52,803 nt of DNA. It comes from an uncultured Actinomycetes bacterium (GTDB taxonomy: Bacteria; Actinomycetota; Coriobacteriia; Coriobacteriales; Atopobiaceae). The position numbers and the translations under genes are program-made. The notes under the pieces are model-generated. The model saw nothing but the letters and a program-made list of their open reading frames with translations, searched no databases and was not told the DNA's origin. Shown here piece by piece: positions 39,427-47,597 of this stretch. Positions within the stretch are counted from its first letter, which is position 1; every line of letters begins with the position of its first letter. Where the stretch lies: NCBI GenBank assembly GCA_900313905.1, contig OMTG01000172.1:1-52803 (forward strand). The letters are read 5' to 3'.

Positions 39427-40846
39427 TGCTCTCACCTGCCTGGCGCATGGCATAGGCAATTTCCCCGTTGCTTGTATGCTCGTAGAGCTCATCGGACGAT
39501 TCACCAAGAATGATGCTCCTGAAATACATATTCCTGAGATTGTTCGTCTCCTTTGCTCCCTTCAAACGCACATACCGATTGCTTGGATCCGTGCTCGTAA
39601 ATACGATGAACCGCTTGTCCAAAGTCTCAAGAGGCCTCAGGTTATGCGACGTGAAGATCAGCTGTCCCCTTCCTCCATTCGCAATAATCGCGAGGAGCTC
39701 TCCCAATAGATATTCGAATATGCCGGAGTCGAGCTCATCAATCGCGACAGTGACTGACGGCTCGTTATACATGAGAATCAGTACCTGCAGTACCGATACG
39801 ATCTTCTTGATTCCCTCTGATTCACAGTCAAGAGGCAGGACAACGTCTCCACGCCTAGAGAGAAGCTGTATGCGCTGGCCTTCGCTGCCATCGTCGAGAA
39901 TGACTTTGCCAAATTCCCTAATCTCCATCTCAAGACCAGGCACAATCTGTCTTAGCACGATATTGAGACTTGCGATGATCTTCTTCGTGACCGCCAGCTG
40001 CTTTTCAGGTATGTTGGTCGGCACATCGGCTCTCAGCATCTCATGGCCGGAGATTCTTGTCCCCTCGGATGTTTCCATGCGGAAAACCAGAGGCAAAGCC
40101 GAGAGCCCGATGGAGTCAACCAACGAGGTTTCGACGACAAAGAGTCCATCCATCCCATAGAAGGCAAGCGCATCAATTACATCTGCGCAGGCATCAATGA
40201 TGCCGCATGTCTGATCCGAAGATTGGCCATCATCACTATTGGGTTTCATATCTTCCCTGAATTCCCGTGAGAAGATGAAGGATCTCGACTCTCTGATGGC
40301 CACCCGCTTCGCAACAACAAGATTGAGGAAAGACTCTTTTCTATCTCCGACAAATCGACGCAGCATGGTATCAGGGCCGAAAGCGTCTCCCTGCCCCGTA
40401 TCAATTACCCTGCGCAGGCGGCCAGAAGATGCAGTTCCGGAAACCGCAATCTTGAGAACCTCGCGCGAGACATAGACAGACAGAAGCCCCTGCGCATCAG
40501 CAGCTTCGACAGCAGCGTCGGAATTGCGCCGCGTCAGGGTCACCTCATAGACCGCCCGATACGTTTTGGAGCCATCAGTGATATTGAAAATGTACTCAAT
40601 TGTCGCAGAGGCATACCCGAATTCAATGAATGTCTGTGCTTTGGAAGACAGACGATCTCCCGTCAGAGAGCTCTTGAGAACTCCCATGGCATTGATAAGC
40701 GAAGTCTTGCCCGATCCATTCTGCCCGTACACAGCAAGAATGTCCGCAGAGCGACTCTGCGCTTTCCCCATTTCGATGATGCCTTTCTGGACATTCTTGA
40801 AGTTGGTCAGCGAAACACTGCAAAGCCTCACGGTCCAGCGGCTCAT
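39419..40846 (-). CDS. AAA ATPase of the AAA_15/AAA_21 (OLD/RloA/AriA-like) type
   Basis: A 475-residue SMC/ABC-like ATPase. It has LTNFKNVQKG at the N-terminus, Walker A VYGQNGSGKTSLINAM (about 41-49), a long middle region, then Walker B SVTVAIDELDSGIFEYLL and QLIFTSHNLRPLETLDKRF, the usual ABC-type D-loop and switch His. Such ATPases paired with a TOPRIM protein are known as anti-phage systems (PARIS, Gabija, RloAB and relatives). The start at 40846 has GGGAG seven bases before it. The good promoter and dyad upstream, the lower GC and the flanking repeats suggest acquisition as a unit. Confidence 0.85.
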   Translation of the reverse strand: MSRWTVRLCSVSLTNFKNVQKGIIEMGKAQSRSADILAVYGQNGSGKTSLINAMGVLKSSLTGDRLSSKAQTFIEFGYASATIEYIFNITDGSKTYRAVYEVTLTRRNSDAAVEAADAQGLLSVYVSREVLKIAVSGTASSGRLRRVIDTGQGDAFGPDTMLRRFVGDRKESFLNLVVAKRVAIRESRSFIFSREFREDMKPNSDDGQSSDQTCGIIDACADVIDALAFYGMDGLFVVETSLVDSIGLSALPLVFRMETSEGTRISGHEMLRADVPTNIPEKQLAVTKKIIASLNIVLRQIVPGLEMEIREFGKVILDDGSEGQRIQLLSRRGDVVLPLDCESEGIKKIVSVLQVLILMYNEPSVTVAIDELDSGIFEYLLGELLAIIANGGRGQLIFTSHNLRPLETLDKRFIVFTSTDPSNRYVRLKGAKETNNLRNMYFRSIILGESSDELYEHTSNGEIAYAMRQAGESIE

Positions 40847-40878
40847 AATCTTGCTCCCATGCATCAATATTGGGGATG

Positions 40879-40894
40879 TTCAATCGTGATTGAA
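40879..40894. promoter_or_regulatory. Palindromic operator candidate at the AAA/TOPRIM promoter
   Basis: TTCAATC-GT-GATTGAA is a perfect dyad with seven-base arms, placed right at the expected transcription start downstream of the -10 box. Confidence 0.55.
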
Positions 40895-40923
40895 ATATTA
40901 AATGTCATTTTCTGCGATGTAAA
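40895..40923 (-). promoter_or_regulatory. Promoter of the AAA/TOPRIM operon
   Basis: TTTACA (40918-40923) and TAATAT (40895-40900) on the minus strand with exactly 17 bases between, five of six matches each. Confidence 0.75.
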
Positions 40924-41283
40924 CCCAATTTAGACCTATCAAAGGGTATTCATTGTCAAGATGTCTCAGATTAAATAATATGGGCTCCCCACAAAGTTAT
41001 CTTTGGTTTACTATTGACGAAGCTGCACAGAAGTAGTTTAATCCTAGTCAAGCGATAGGAATTAGCCCCTTCCCCTCGCATACATAGGGCTCATTCCTGA
41101 GGCCTCGTGCCGCGCCAGATCCAGCAGACCCTCTCCCTGCTGGATCTTTTTTGTGCCGAGCGTGCTTCCTTGCAGGGACTGCATCGCAGCATGGAAAAAG
41201 CACCGGTACACGTAGCCATGCCATGCTTCGCATACCAGTGCTCTTCTTCTTGGCAGCGCCCTCTCCCTCCCAGGAGCGGGATG
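40924..41283. other. Stretch right of the AAA promoter
   Basis: About 360 bases, AT-rich at first, then the right-hand repeat copy; beyond it there are only frames without motifs or ribosome sites. Confidence 0.4.
41007..41130 (+). repeat. Direct repeat, right flank of the AAA/TOPRIM pair
   Basis: Second copy of the element at 38564-38690, same orientation. Here the minus-strand frame shared with the first copy contains several stops, so it is decayed more strongly. Confidence 0.75.
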
Positions 41284-41775
41284 CTATGCAACCTCTTCTG
41301 CCCCCTGCTGGTCGATGCAGCTCAGAAGCAGCGGAAGCGTCTCGTCGATGACATCAGCCATGCGCTGCGCGATGGTGACGCACGCATCGCTTGCACCATG
41401 CCCCTGCAGGAGCAGATCGTAATGGCCGACGATGTAATCTGAGGAGTTCAGATTGAACTTGATCCAGCGCTGCTGGTTGTTGGCAGCGTTGCAGACCGCC
41501 AGAGCCTGTGCGGACTGGCTCTGCGGAACCTTCACCAGAGGCGAGGACTGGAAATGGACCTCTTCCCCGTCCGAGCTGAAGATGGCATAGACATACAGCT
41601 GCGGAAGCGGCTTCGTGCCCACATGCTCGAACTTCTCCGAATGGCCGGAGCGCGGCTTCTCGCCGAAAGCGATGGACACGATGGGCGACTTCCCCATTCT
41701 CAGTACGTCATATACGTAGTCGGAATTGTCCAGCTTGAGTATAAAGGATTGAAAGCGTTTCTCTGCGGACGACAT
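41284..41775 (-). CDS. YbjN-like hypothetical protein
   Basis: A 163-residue soluble protein starting MSSAEKRFQSFILKLDNSDY (AGGAGG seven bases before the ATG at 41775). The C-terminal half, with VCNAANNQQRWIKFNLNSSD, YIVGHYDLLLQG and a final helix of about 25 residues, resembles the YbjN / type III chaperone-like fold. Function unknown. It lies just outside the right-hand repeat of the AAA/TOPRIM island. Confidence 0.65.
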   Translation of the reverse strand: MSSAEKRFQSFILKLDNSDYVYDVLRMGKSPIVSIAFGEKPRSGHSEKFEHVGTKPLPQLYVYAIFSSDGEEVHFQSSPLVKVPQSQSAQALAVCNAANNQQRWIKFNLNSSDYIVGHYDLLLQGHGASDACVTIAQRMADVIDETLPLLLSCIDQQGAEEVA

Positions 41776-41990
41776 AGCTTGCCTCCTTCGTCTCATATTC
41801 CCGCCATGACTTTCGCCCCTCGCTTCTCCTAGTCTTGCCTAAAATTCTTTCAGCTTCGTTTTGGCCTCGTAACCACTACGTGGATGGTTGGTCTTTTTCT
41901 GTAAACGGTTCATACCACGAGGGGTCCTGATGCAGTTGTAGCGATGCAAAGGCAGAAACTATACAGTTTTCTTGCAGAATGATACCAATT
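41776..41990. other. AT-richer intergenic region
   Basis: About 215 bases between the YbjN-like gene and the dipeptidase terminator; it should contain the promoter of the YbjN-like gene. No frame supported. Confidence 0.3.
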
Positions 41991-42032
41991 ATGAAATATG
42001 GCAGCTCAAATATCAGAGCTGCCATATTTCAT
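41991..42032 (-). terminator. Strong stem-loop after the C69 dipeptidase gene
   Basis: A perfect 17-base inverted repeat (ATGAAATATGGCAGCTC and its complement) with an eight-base loop, 26 bases after the stop codon. No long T run follows but the base of the stem is AT-rich. Confidence 0.65.
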
Positions 42033-42057
42033 TAAATTATATGCCTTATTGTACAGC

Positions 42058-43554
42058 TTACATATCATCCTTGGAGAAGGCGTTTTTCATGCCCATGCTG
42101 GCGCAGAAGAGGACCTTGTCGAGGAGGTCGTCCGTCTCCTTCCTGAGGAGGCCTGCCATCCTCTCGTTCGCTGCCTCGAGCACAGCATGGACATCGGCTG
42201 CTGAAGCGGCTGCAGCGTCAGTCTCCTTCAGCATATGGTGCCCCATGCCGCCGACCTTCTCCTGGTAGCGCTCCACATCGGCCATCGCCTCATGGTAATG
42301 GGCATCGGCAAGCGCTGCGATGACGCGGTTCTCCCAGTAGAAATTCTCGGTCGTGACGCGGTCGTCTGTGCCAGCGAGATAGGCAGGGGTCGTCGTGACA
42401 TTCGCATAGAAGGGCACGAGGGCATTGAACACGTTGCTTCCGAAGGCGATCCACTGCACCGCACGATAGGCCTCGTCCCTATAGGGGCGCAGCTGCACGA
42501 CAGAGAGCTGGCTGTTGCGGTTGATGCCGATGGGACGGTAGATCCCATGGTCCGAACGGTGGCCGCGGCGGCTGTAGGGATCGAAGGGCGTCCCCTGGTA
42601 ATGGAGCGACAGGGCATACTTCACATCCTCGATCGTGAGCTTGCGCTCCGGCACGCGGCACCAGGGGATGTCATCGGATTCCGGCGTGAAGTCGGCATCA
42701 GGCCCATCCCAGCGGCAGGTGCGGGGATTGAGGAAGCGCTGGATGGCCCAGGCGCGCGGCGTGTTGTAGACATGGTCCGAATCGGAATGGCTGCCGAAGG
42801 CGTCGCGAGGGTTCATCTCCCCCTCCCCGAGCGTGAGGTCGAGATGGTTCTCCTCCACGAACTCCTTGAGGTCGGGGCAGCACATGAAGTCCTTCTGCTC
42901 CCCATAGGCGTCCTCGAAGCTGAAGCGGTCGACACCGAGCTCGTTCGGCATCGTCACATAGGCATCGTCCGGCACGCGGCGTGCATACCACCGGTGGCCG
43001 CCCACGGTCTCGAGCCACCAGATCTCGTCCACATCGGAGAAGGCGATGCCATTCATCTCGTAGGTGCCGTACTGCTCGAGAAGGGCCCCGAGGCGCTTCA
43101 CGCCTTCGCGAGCGGAGGAGATGTACGGGAGCACGATCGTGACCATGTCCTCCTCGCCGATGCCGCCCGGCTGCTCTGCGACATAGCCCTCCTCGCCTGG
43201 CTTTCCCTGCGCAGGCACATATTCCACGAAGGGATCCGCGCCGAGCACCCGCTCGTTCGTCGTGAGCGTCTCGGTCGCGCTCATGGAGACGTTCTTCTCG
43301 TTCACGCCGGCCTCGGCCCAGATGCCCTTGTCCAGAAGCGCATTCGGGAGGGCCGTATAGCGCTGCGGGTTGTCCGGCAGCTCGATCGCAAGATGCGAGA
43401 GCACCGATACATAGTGGCGTGGCTGGTCTTCAGGCTTCACGACGACAAAGCGCTTGGGCTCGAAGCTGCCGCTTCCCGAGTCCTCGTTGCGGGCGACGAT
43501 GGTCGACCCATCGTATGAGGCATCTTTGCCGATGAGCAACGTCGTACAAGGCAT
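42058..43554 (-). CDS. C69-family dipeptidase
   Basis: A 498-residue Ntn-hydrolase of peptidase family C69 (PepD type). The N-terminus MPCTTLLIGKDASYDGSTIV has the catalytic Cys at position 3 with the C-T-T and D-G-S-T signature, and ARNEDSGSG follows. The segment GVNEKNVSMSATETLTTNER and the Trp-rich IWWLETVGGHRWYARRVPDD are conserved in the family. AGGAG precedes the ATG at 43554; the frame is open to 43626 without support. It cleaves many dipeptides in the cytosol, in keeping with the peptide-based metabolism suggested by the window. Confidence 0.94.
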   Translation of the reverse strand: MPCTTLLIGKDASYDGSTIVARNEDSGSGSFEPKRFVVVKPEDQPRHYVSVLSHLAIELPDNPQRYTALPNALLDKGIWAEAGVNEKNVSMSATETLTTNERVLGADPFVEYVPAQGKPGEEGYVAEQPGGIGEEDMVTIVLPYISSAREGVKRLGALLEQYGTYEMNGIAFSDVDEIWWLETVGGHRWYARRVPDDAYVTMPNELGVDRFSFEDAYGEQKDFMCCPDLKEFVEENHLDLTLGEGEMNPRDAFGSHSDSDHVYNTPRAWAIQRFLNPRTCRWDGPDADFTPESDDIPWCRVPERKLTIEDVKYALSLHYQGTPFDPYSRRGHRSDHGIYRPIGINRNSQLSVVQLRPYRDEAYRAVQWIAFGSNVFNALVPFYANVTTTPAYLAGTDDRVTTENFYWENRVIAALADAHYHEAMADVERYQEKVGGMGHHMLKETDAAAASAADVHAVLEAANERMAGLLRKETDDLLDKVLFCASMGMKNAFSKDDM

Positions 43555-43628
43555 AAGTTCTGCTCCTTCGATCATGTATCCGGCGGCCATGTGCCGCACA
43601 GGCTTCCTATCGTAGCGCATAGCCATGG

Positions 43629-43663
43629 AAAAGGGAGGCCAGCCTCATGGCCAGCCTCCCCTC
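43629..43663 (-). terminator. Terminator of the DAHP synthase gene
   Basis: GGGAGGC ... GCCTCCC stem (43633-43660) with inner pairing, followed by CTTTTCC on the minus strand, 25 bases after the stop codon. Confidence 0.75.
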
Positions 43664-43684
43664 GGTGCTGCGTTCTGGCCCGCC

Positions 43685-44716
43685 TTAGATGCGGTCTGCG
43701 ATGTGCATGATCAGATTCTGCGTCTTTGCCCAGCCGAGGCAGGGATCGGTGATGGACTTGCCGTAGACGCCGCCACCGATGGGCTGGTTGCCGTCCTCGA
43801 TGTAGGACTCGATCATGAAGCCACGGAAGAGCTTGCCGATCTCCTCGTTCCGGTGGGCAGAATCGAGCACCTCGTTGCAGATGCGGACCTGCTCGAACGG
43901 ACGCTTGCCGGAGTTGTCGTGGTTCGTGTCGATGATGACAGCAGGGTTCTGGTACTTCTCGTTCTCCTCATAGGACGCAGCAAGGCGCTCAAGGAACTCG
44001 TAGTGGTAGTTCGGGTAGTTGATATCGTCGAGGCCGCGGTAGCCGCGCAGGATGCAGTGGGCCAGCGGGTTGCCGGTCGTCTCGACCTCCCAGTTGCGGT
44101 AGATGAAGGTCTGCGGATGCTGGGCAGCATAGACGGAGTTCAGCATCACGGACATGGAGCCGCCCGTCGGGTTCTTCATGCCAACCGGGACCTCGATGCC
44201 GGAGGCGACAAGGCGGTGCTGCTGGTTCTCGACCGAGCGGGCACCCACAGCCACATAGGCCAGAAGGTCATTCAGGAAGCGGTCGTTCTCGGGGTAGAGC
44301 ATCTCGTCAGCCGTGAAGAGGCCGGTCTCCTCGATGACACGCATATGCATGTGGCGGATGGCCTTGAGGCCCTCGAGCAGGTCGGGAGCCGCCTCAGGGT
44401 TCGGCTGGTGGAGAAGGCCCTTGTAGCCCGTGCCATTCGTGCGGGGCTTGTTCGTGTAGACGCGCATCACGATAACGAGCTTGTCCTGGACGCATTCCTG
44501 AAGGACGGAGAGGCGGTGGGCGTAGTCGAGCACGGCGTCCTCATTGTCAGCCGAGCAGGGGCCGACGATGATGAGCTTCTTGTCAGACTCGCCGCGGATG
44601 ATCGATGCGACCTCCGCATCTACCTCCTTCTTGCGCGCAGCGCTCTCCTCGGAGAGCGGCATCTCCTTCTTCAGGTCCTGGGGGATGGGCAGGCGCCTCT
44701 TGAAGTTCGCAGACAT
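43685..44716 (-). CDS. 3-deoxy-7-phosphoheptulonate (DAHP) synthase, class I
   Basis: A 343-residue class I alpha (AroF/G/H-like) DAHP synthase, the first step of the shikimate pathway. Motifs are IIVGPCSADNEDAVLDYAHR near residue 60, VIVMRVYTNKPRTNGTGYKG (PEP-binding), GARSVENQQHRLVASG, GMKNPTGGSMSVM and VIIDTNHDNSGK, all as in the E. coli enzymes. GCGAGGATCC precedes the ATG at 44716; longer frames to 44812 are not supported. Which aromatic amino acid inhibits it cannot be told. Confidence 0.95.
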   Translation of the reverse strand: MSANFKRRLPIPQDLKKEMPLSEESAARKKEVDAEVASIIRGESDKKLIIVGPCSADNEDAVLDYAHRLSVLQECVQDKLVIVMRVYTNKPRTNGTGYKGLLHQPNPEAAPDLLEGLKAIRHMHMRVIEETGLFTADEMLYPENDRFLNDLLAYVAVGARSVENQQHRLVASGIEVPVGMKNPTGGSMSVMLNSVYAAQHPQTFIYRNWEVETTGNPLAHCILRGYRGLDDINYPNYHYEFLERLAASYEENEKYQNPAVIIDTNHDNSGKRPFEQVRICNEVLDSAHRNEEIGKLFRGFMIESYIEDGNQPIGGGVYGKSITDPCLGWAKTQNLIMHIADRI

Positions 44717-44868
44717 GGATCCTCGCTTTCGGGCATTGCAGGAGGAATGCACCCTCCGGCAGATATGTTCAGAAGGAATGCCGCAATGGTACGTTAAGAG
44801 CTCCACCCGCATCTGATTTGTAAAGAAGCGGAAACCTACCTGAAGCCAGGCTGTCAGAAACTGGCTGC
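44717..44868. other. Leader and promoter region of the DAHP synthase gene
   Basis: About 150 bases. Inverted segments GCATTGC / GCAATG and GGAATGC / GCATTCC could fold in the leader. I see no T-box sequence and no clear leader peptide rich in aromatic codons. Confidence 0.3.
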
Positions 44869-45582
44869 TTACAGGGAGCAGGACCAGCGCTGGCTCTCCT
44901 CGTCGTCGAGGGCGGAGCCCTTCTGGGGACCCAGGATGCTCTCCACGGCCTCTTCGCCGTCCACGAGCGTGAACTGGGGAATCTCCCAGCAGCGGTGATC
45001 CTTCACGATATGGGCAGGAATGCCTGCGACCGTGACATCTGCCGGCACGTCCTCGAGGACGACCGCATTGGCGCCGACCTTCACGTTGTCGCCGATCGTG
45101 ATGTTGCCGAGTATCGTCGCGCGGGCACCGACCATCACATTGTTGCCCAAGGTGGGATGGCGCTTGCCGGCATGGTGTCCTGTCATGCCCAAGGTCACGC
45201 CCTGATAGAGCATGCAGTCATCGCCCAGGATCGCCGTGGATCCCACGACGATGCCGATGCCATGGTCGATCACGAAGCGGCGGCCAATCGTTGCGGCAGG
45301 ATGGATGTCGATCGCATAGCGCTTGCGGGTATGGCTCTGCGACCACATCGCAAGGGCGTGCATCCCATGCGTCCACATCCAGTGCTGGCGCCTATACGCC
45401 CAGACAGCCCGAAGGCCCGCTGCAAAGAAGACGACCTCCCGCACCGAGGACACGCTGGGATCGCGTGCCACGACCGCACGGGCATCCTCCCTCATCATCT
45501 TGAAGAGCCCGATGGAGCCATGCTCCCGGCTCATCTCCTCGGGTGCATCGAGATAGCCATTGTCCGCTACTTCTATATCCAT
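44869..45582 (-). CDS. cysE: Serine O-acetyltransferase
   Basis: A 237-residue protein: an N-terminal helical domain (IGLFKMMREDARAVVARDPS, the start typical of short CysE) and a left-handed beta-helix of hexapeptide repeats (IDIHPAATIGRRFVIDHGIG with the active-site His, then GVTLGMTGHHAGKRHPTLGN and VVLEDVPADVTVAGIPAHIV). It makes O-acetylserine from serine and acetyl-CoA for cysteine synthesis. A regulatory region and then cysK lie upstream. The tail of about 35 residues is acidic and ends WSCSL. Confidence 0.95.
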   Translation of the reverse strand: MDIEVADNGYLDAPEEMSREHGSIGLFKMMREDARAVVARDPSVSSVREVVFFAAGLRAVWAYRRQHWMWTHGMHALAMWSQSHTRKRYAIDIHPAATIGRRFVIDHGIGIVVGSTAILGDDCMLYQGVTLGMTGHHAGKRHPTLGNNVMVGARATILGNITIGDNVKVGANAVVLEDVPADVTVAGIPAHIVKDHRCWEIPQFTLVDGEEAVESILGPQKGSALDDEESQRWSCSL

Positions 45583-45750
45583 TGCCTCTCCGTATGAATG
45601 CTGGTTTCCTGTGATGCCTTATGGCAGGGGCCAAGACCCCATATGCCTCTCTACAGGAAAGCCGGACAGGCTGCGCCAGGGCAGGTCTCAGGTGCCAAGC
45701 TAGCGCGTGCATCATCCTCGAGCACCATGTGGCACCTCCTGTCCCCTTAA

Positions 45751-45756
45751 ATCATA
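45751..45756 (-). promoter_or_regulatory. -10 box candidate of cysE
   Basis: TATGAT on the minus strand, about 170 bases before the cysE ATG; the leader would be long. No good -35. Confidence 0.35.
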
Positions 45757-45764
45757 CTTGCGCG

Positions 45765-45785
45765 ACGGTATTTACTGTAGACCGT
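45765..45785 (-). promoter_or_regulatory. Dyad upstream of cysE
   Basis: ACGGT and ACCGT are inverted around 11 bases at about the -35 position of the TATGAT box, suiting a repressor or activator of cysteine genes. Confidence 0.35.
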
Positions 45786-45834
45786 TATACTCCCCCTGCG
45801 CCCCATCAGTCAACCTCTCCGGCGCTCCAAAAGA

Positions 45835-45868
45835 AGCAGGGAGGGCATCCAGCTGAGGGTGCCCTCCC
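45835..45868 (-). terminator. Terminator of cysK
   Basis: GGGAGGGCACCC and GGATGCCCTCCC pair around TCAGCT and are followed on the minus strand by CTGCTTCTTTT, 25 bases after the cysK stop. Confidence 0.8.
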
Positions 45869-45892
45869 CATCACAGGCTATGGAAGCAGGTC

Positions 45893-46804
45893 CTAGAGGT
45901 CCATCGAGAGGTAGCGCTCGCCGGTATCCGGAAGGATCGCGACGATGGTCTTGCCGGCATACTCAGGACGATTGCCGAGCTCGACAGCTGCGGCGACGGC
46001 AGCGCCCGAGGAGATGCCCACGAGCAGGCCGAAATCATCGGAGAGCTTCTTCTTCGTGTCGATGGCATCCTGCGAAGCGACCGGCACGATCTCGTCCACG
46101 ACGGAGCGGTCGAAGGTCTTCGGGACGAATCCTGCGCCGATGCCCTGGATCTTGTGGGCGCCTGCCGGCTTGCCAGCAAGCACCTGGGACTCTGCCGGCT
46201 CGACGGCGATGCCCTTGACGGAAGGCTTCTGCTCCTTCAGGAACTTGGCCGTGCCGGAGATGGTGCCGCCCGTGCCGACGCCTGCGACGACCGCATCGAC
46301 GGTGCCCTCGGTGTCGCGCCAGATCTCGGGGCCGGTGGTCTGGTAGTGGGCCTTCGGGTTCGCAGGGTTCACGAACTGGCCAGCGACGATCGATCCCGGG
46401 GTCTGGGCCTTGATCTCGTCTGCCTTCGCGACAGCGCCCTTCATGCCATCCTTGCCCGGCGTGAGCACGATCTCTGCGCCATAGGAGGCAGCGAGCTTGC
46501 GGCGCTCCACGGACATGGTCTCGGGCATGACAAGGATCATGCGGTAGCCGCGGGCAGCTGCGAGCATGGCGAGGCCGACGCCTGTGTTGCCGCTTGTCGG
46601 CTCGATCACGGTGCCACCCGGCTTGAGGGACCCATCGGCCTCCGCAGCATCGAGCATGGCCTTCGCGATGCGGTCCTTGATCGATCCGCCGGGGTTCGTG
46701 GCCTCATACTTGCCCAGGATCTTCGCCTTGCCGTCCACGAGGGCGGAGAGGTCGACGAGTGGCGTTGTTCCGATCAGTGCCTCAACATGATTTGCGACCT
46801 TCAT
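45893..46804 (-). CDS. cysK: Cysteine synthase A
   Basis: A 303-residue PLP enzyme that makes cysteine from O-acetylserine and sulfide. The PLP lysine is in NPGGSIKDRIAKAM, the substrate loop is EPTSGNTGVGLAM, the phosphate-binding glycines are VAGVGTGGTISGTAKFL, and SSGAAVAAAVEL is near the C-terminus. All are as in CysK; length is normal. AAAGG lies before the ATG. cysE lies downstream on the same strand with a terminator between. Confidence 0.96.
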   Translation of the reverse strand: MKVANHVEALIGTTPLVDLSALVDGKAKILGKYEATNPGGSIKDRIAKAMLDAAEADGSLKPGGTVIEPTSGNTGVGLAMLAAARGYRMILVMPETMSVERRKLAASYGAEIVLTPGKDGMKGAVAKADEIKAQTPGSIVAGQFVNPANPKAHYQTTGPEIWRDTEGTVDAVVAGVGTGGTISGTAKFLKEQKPSVKGIAVEPAESQVLAGKPAGAHKIQGIGAGFVPKTFDRSVVDEIVPVASQDAIDTKKKLSDDFGLLVGISSGAAVAAAVELGNRPEYAGKTIVAILPDTGERYLSMDL

Positions 46805-46906
46805 TGCTCAAACCTTTCTCACAGAACGTGACTGGAGACGAGGGTGGTTGGCCGCTATGCCTATCTGGTGGCCTGCAAGCTCGTCAGCGCTAAGCATGCC
46901 ACTTAT

Positions 46907-46930
46907 AATCCCACCAATCAAGTGGGAATT
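46907..46930 (-). promoter_or_regulatory. Palindromic operator candidate upstream of cysK
   Basis: AATTCCCAC and GTGGGATT form a nearly perfect dyad around TTGATTG, overlapping a TATAAG -10-like box. It resembles sites of Rrf2-type cysteine regulators (CymR class) in spacing and AT edges, but no such regulator gene is in view. Confidence 0.5.
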
Positions 46931-46994
46931 ACGATTTCCACCTGTTAAATCCTAGTTTCTTGCGGGTATTATCAAAGAACCCCAGTTCAAAGCC

Positions 46995-47447
46995 CTATTT
47001 CTCGGCTTTCGTTTCCACCTTGTCCTTGACGGGGGCAAGCCCGAAGCCAAGAAGGCAGGCGGGGACGATCATCACAGCAGCATAGCGGGCAGCCACGAGC
47101 ACGCAGGCGACAACAAGGATCTGGAGCGCCTCCGGCAGGAAGGCGGCGACGAGCGGACCCACCACGACGAGGGCCGTGAAAAGGATGCCGAGGATGAGGA
47201 GGACCGTCTTTGCGATCCGCCCGATATGGAGCTTCGCGAAATGGACGATCGAGATGGCCGCAGCGAAGACCGCCGTCCCTACCATGAGGGGAAGGCAGAG
47301 GATGTAGCCATACTGGAGAGCTGCTGGCCCAGTGAGCACGATCTCGTCCGATGCGTCGGTGGTCAGAAACCAGATATAGATGGCAAGCGATGCCACAAAG
47401 ATGATGGCCGTCACGATGAGGGCAGCCAGATAGCGCTTCTTCTCCAT
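46995..47447 (-). CDS. Four-helix membrane protein (hypothetical)
   Basis: A 150-residue protein with four hydrophobic segments (about 8-28, 43-66, 80-101 and 108-137) separated by short charged loops, starting MEKKRYLAALIVTAIIFVAS and ending in a charged tail. No family recognised. AAAGGAA precedes the ATG. It stands alone. Confidence 0.7.
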   Translation of the reverse strand: MEKKRYLAALIVTAIIFVASLAIYIWFLTTDASDEIVLTGPAALQYGYILCLPLMVGTAVFAAAISIVHFAKLHIGRIAKTVLLILGILFTALVVVGPLVAAFLPEALQILVVACVLVAARYAAVMIVPACLLGFGLAPVKDKVETKAEK

Positions 47448-47597
47448 GTGTTCCTTTCTGATGCAGGCACGTGCGAGCCAGCTTTGGGGCCCATCCTGCC
47501 CACTTTCCCAGAAAGCAGGCCGCCAGCCCGCCTTCCGTGCGCAGAAACCACAAAGGCTTGCAGAACCTGTCTATTCCCTAAAAGCGGCAGCTCCAGC

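Noticed and set aside
44717-44868. T-box or aromatic leader peptide before the DAHP synthase gene
   Set aside because: No T-box sequence (GGTGGNACCGCG) and no run of Trp, Tyr or Phe codons.
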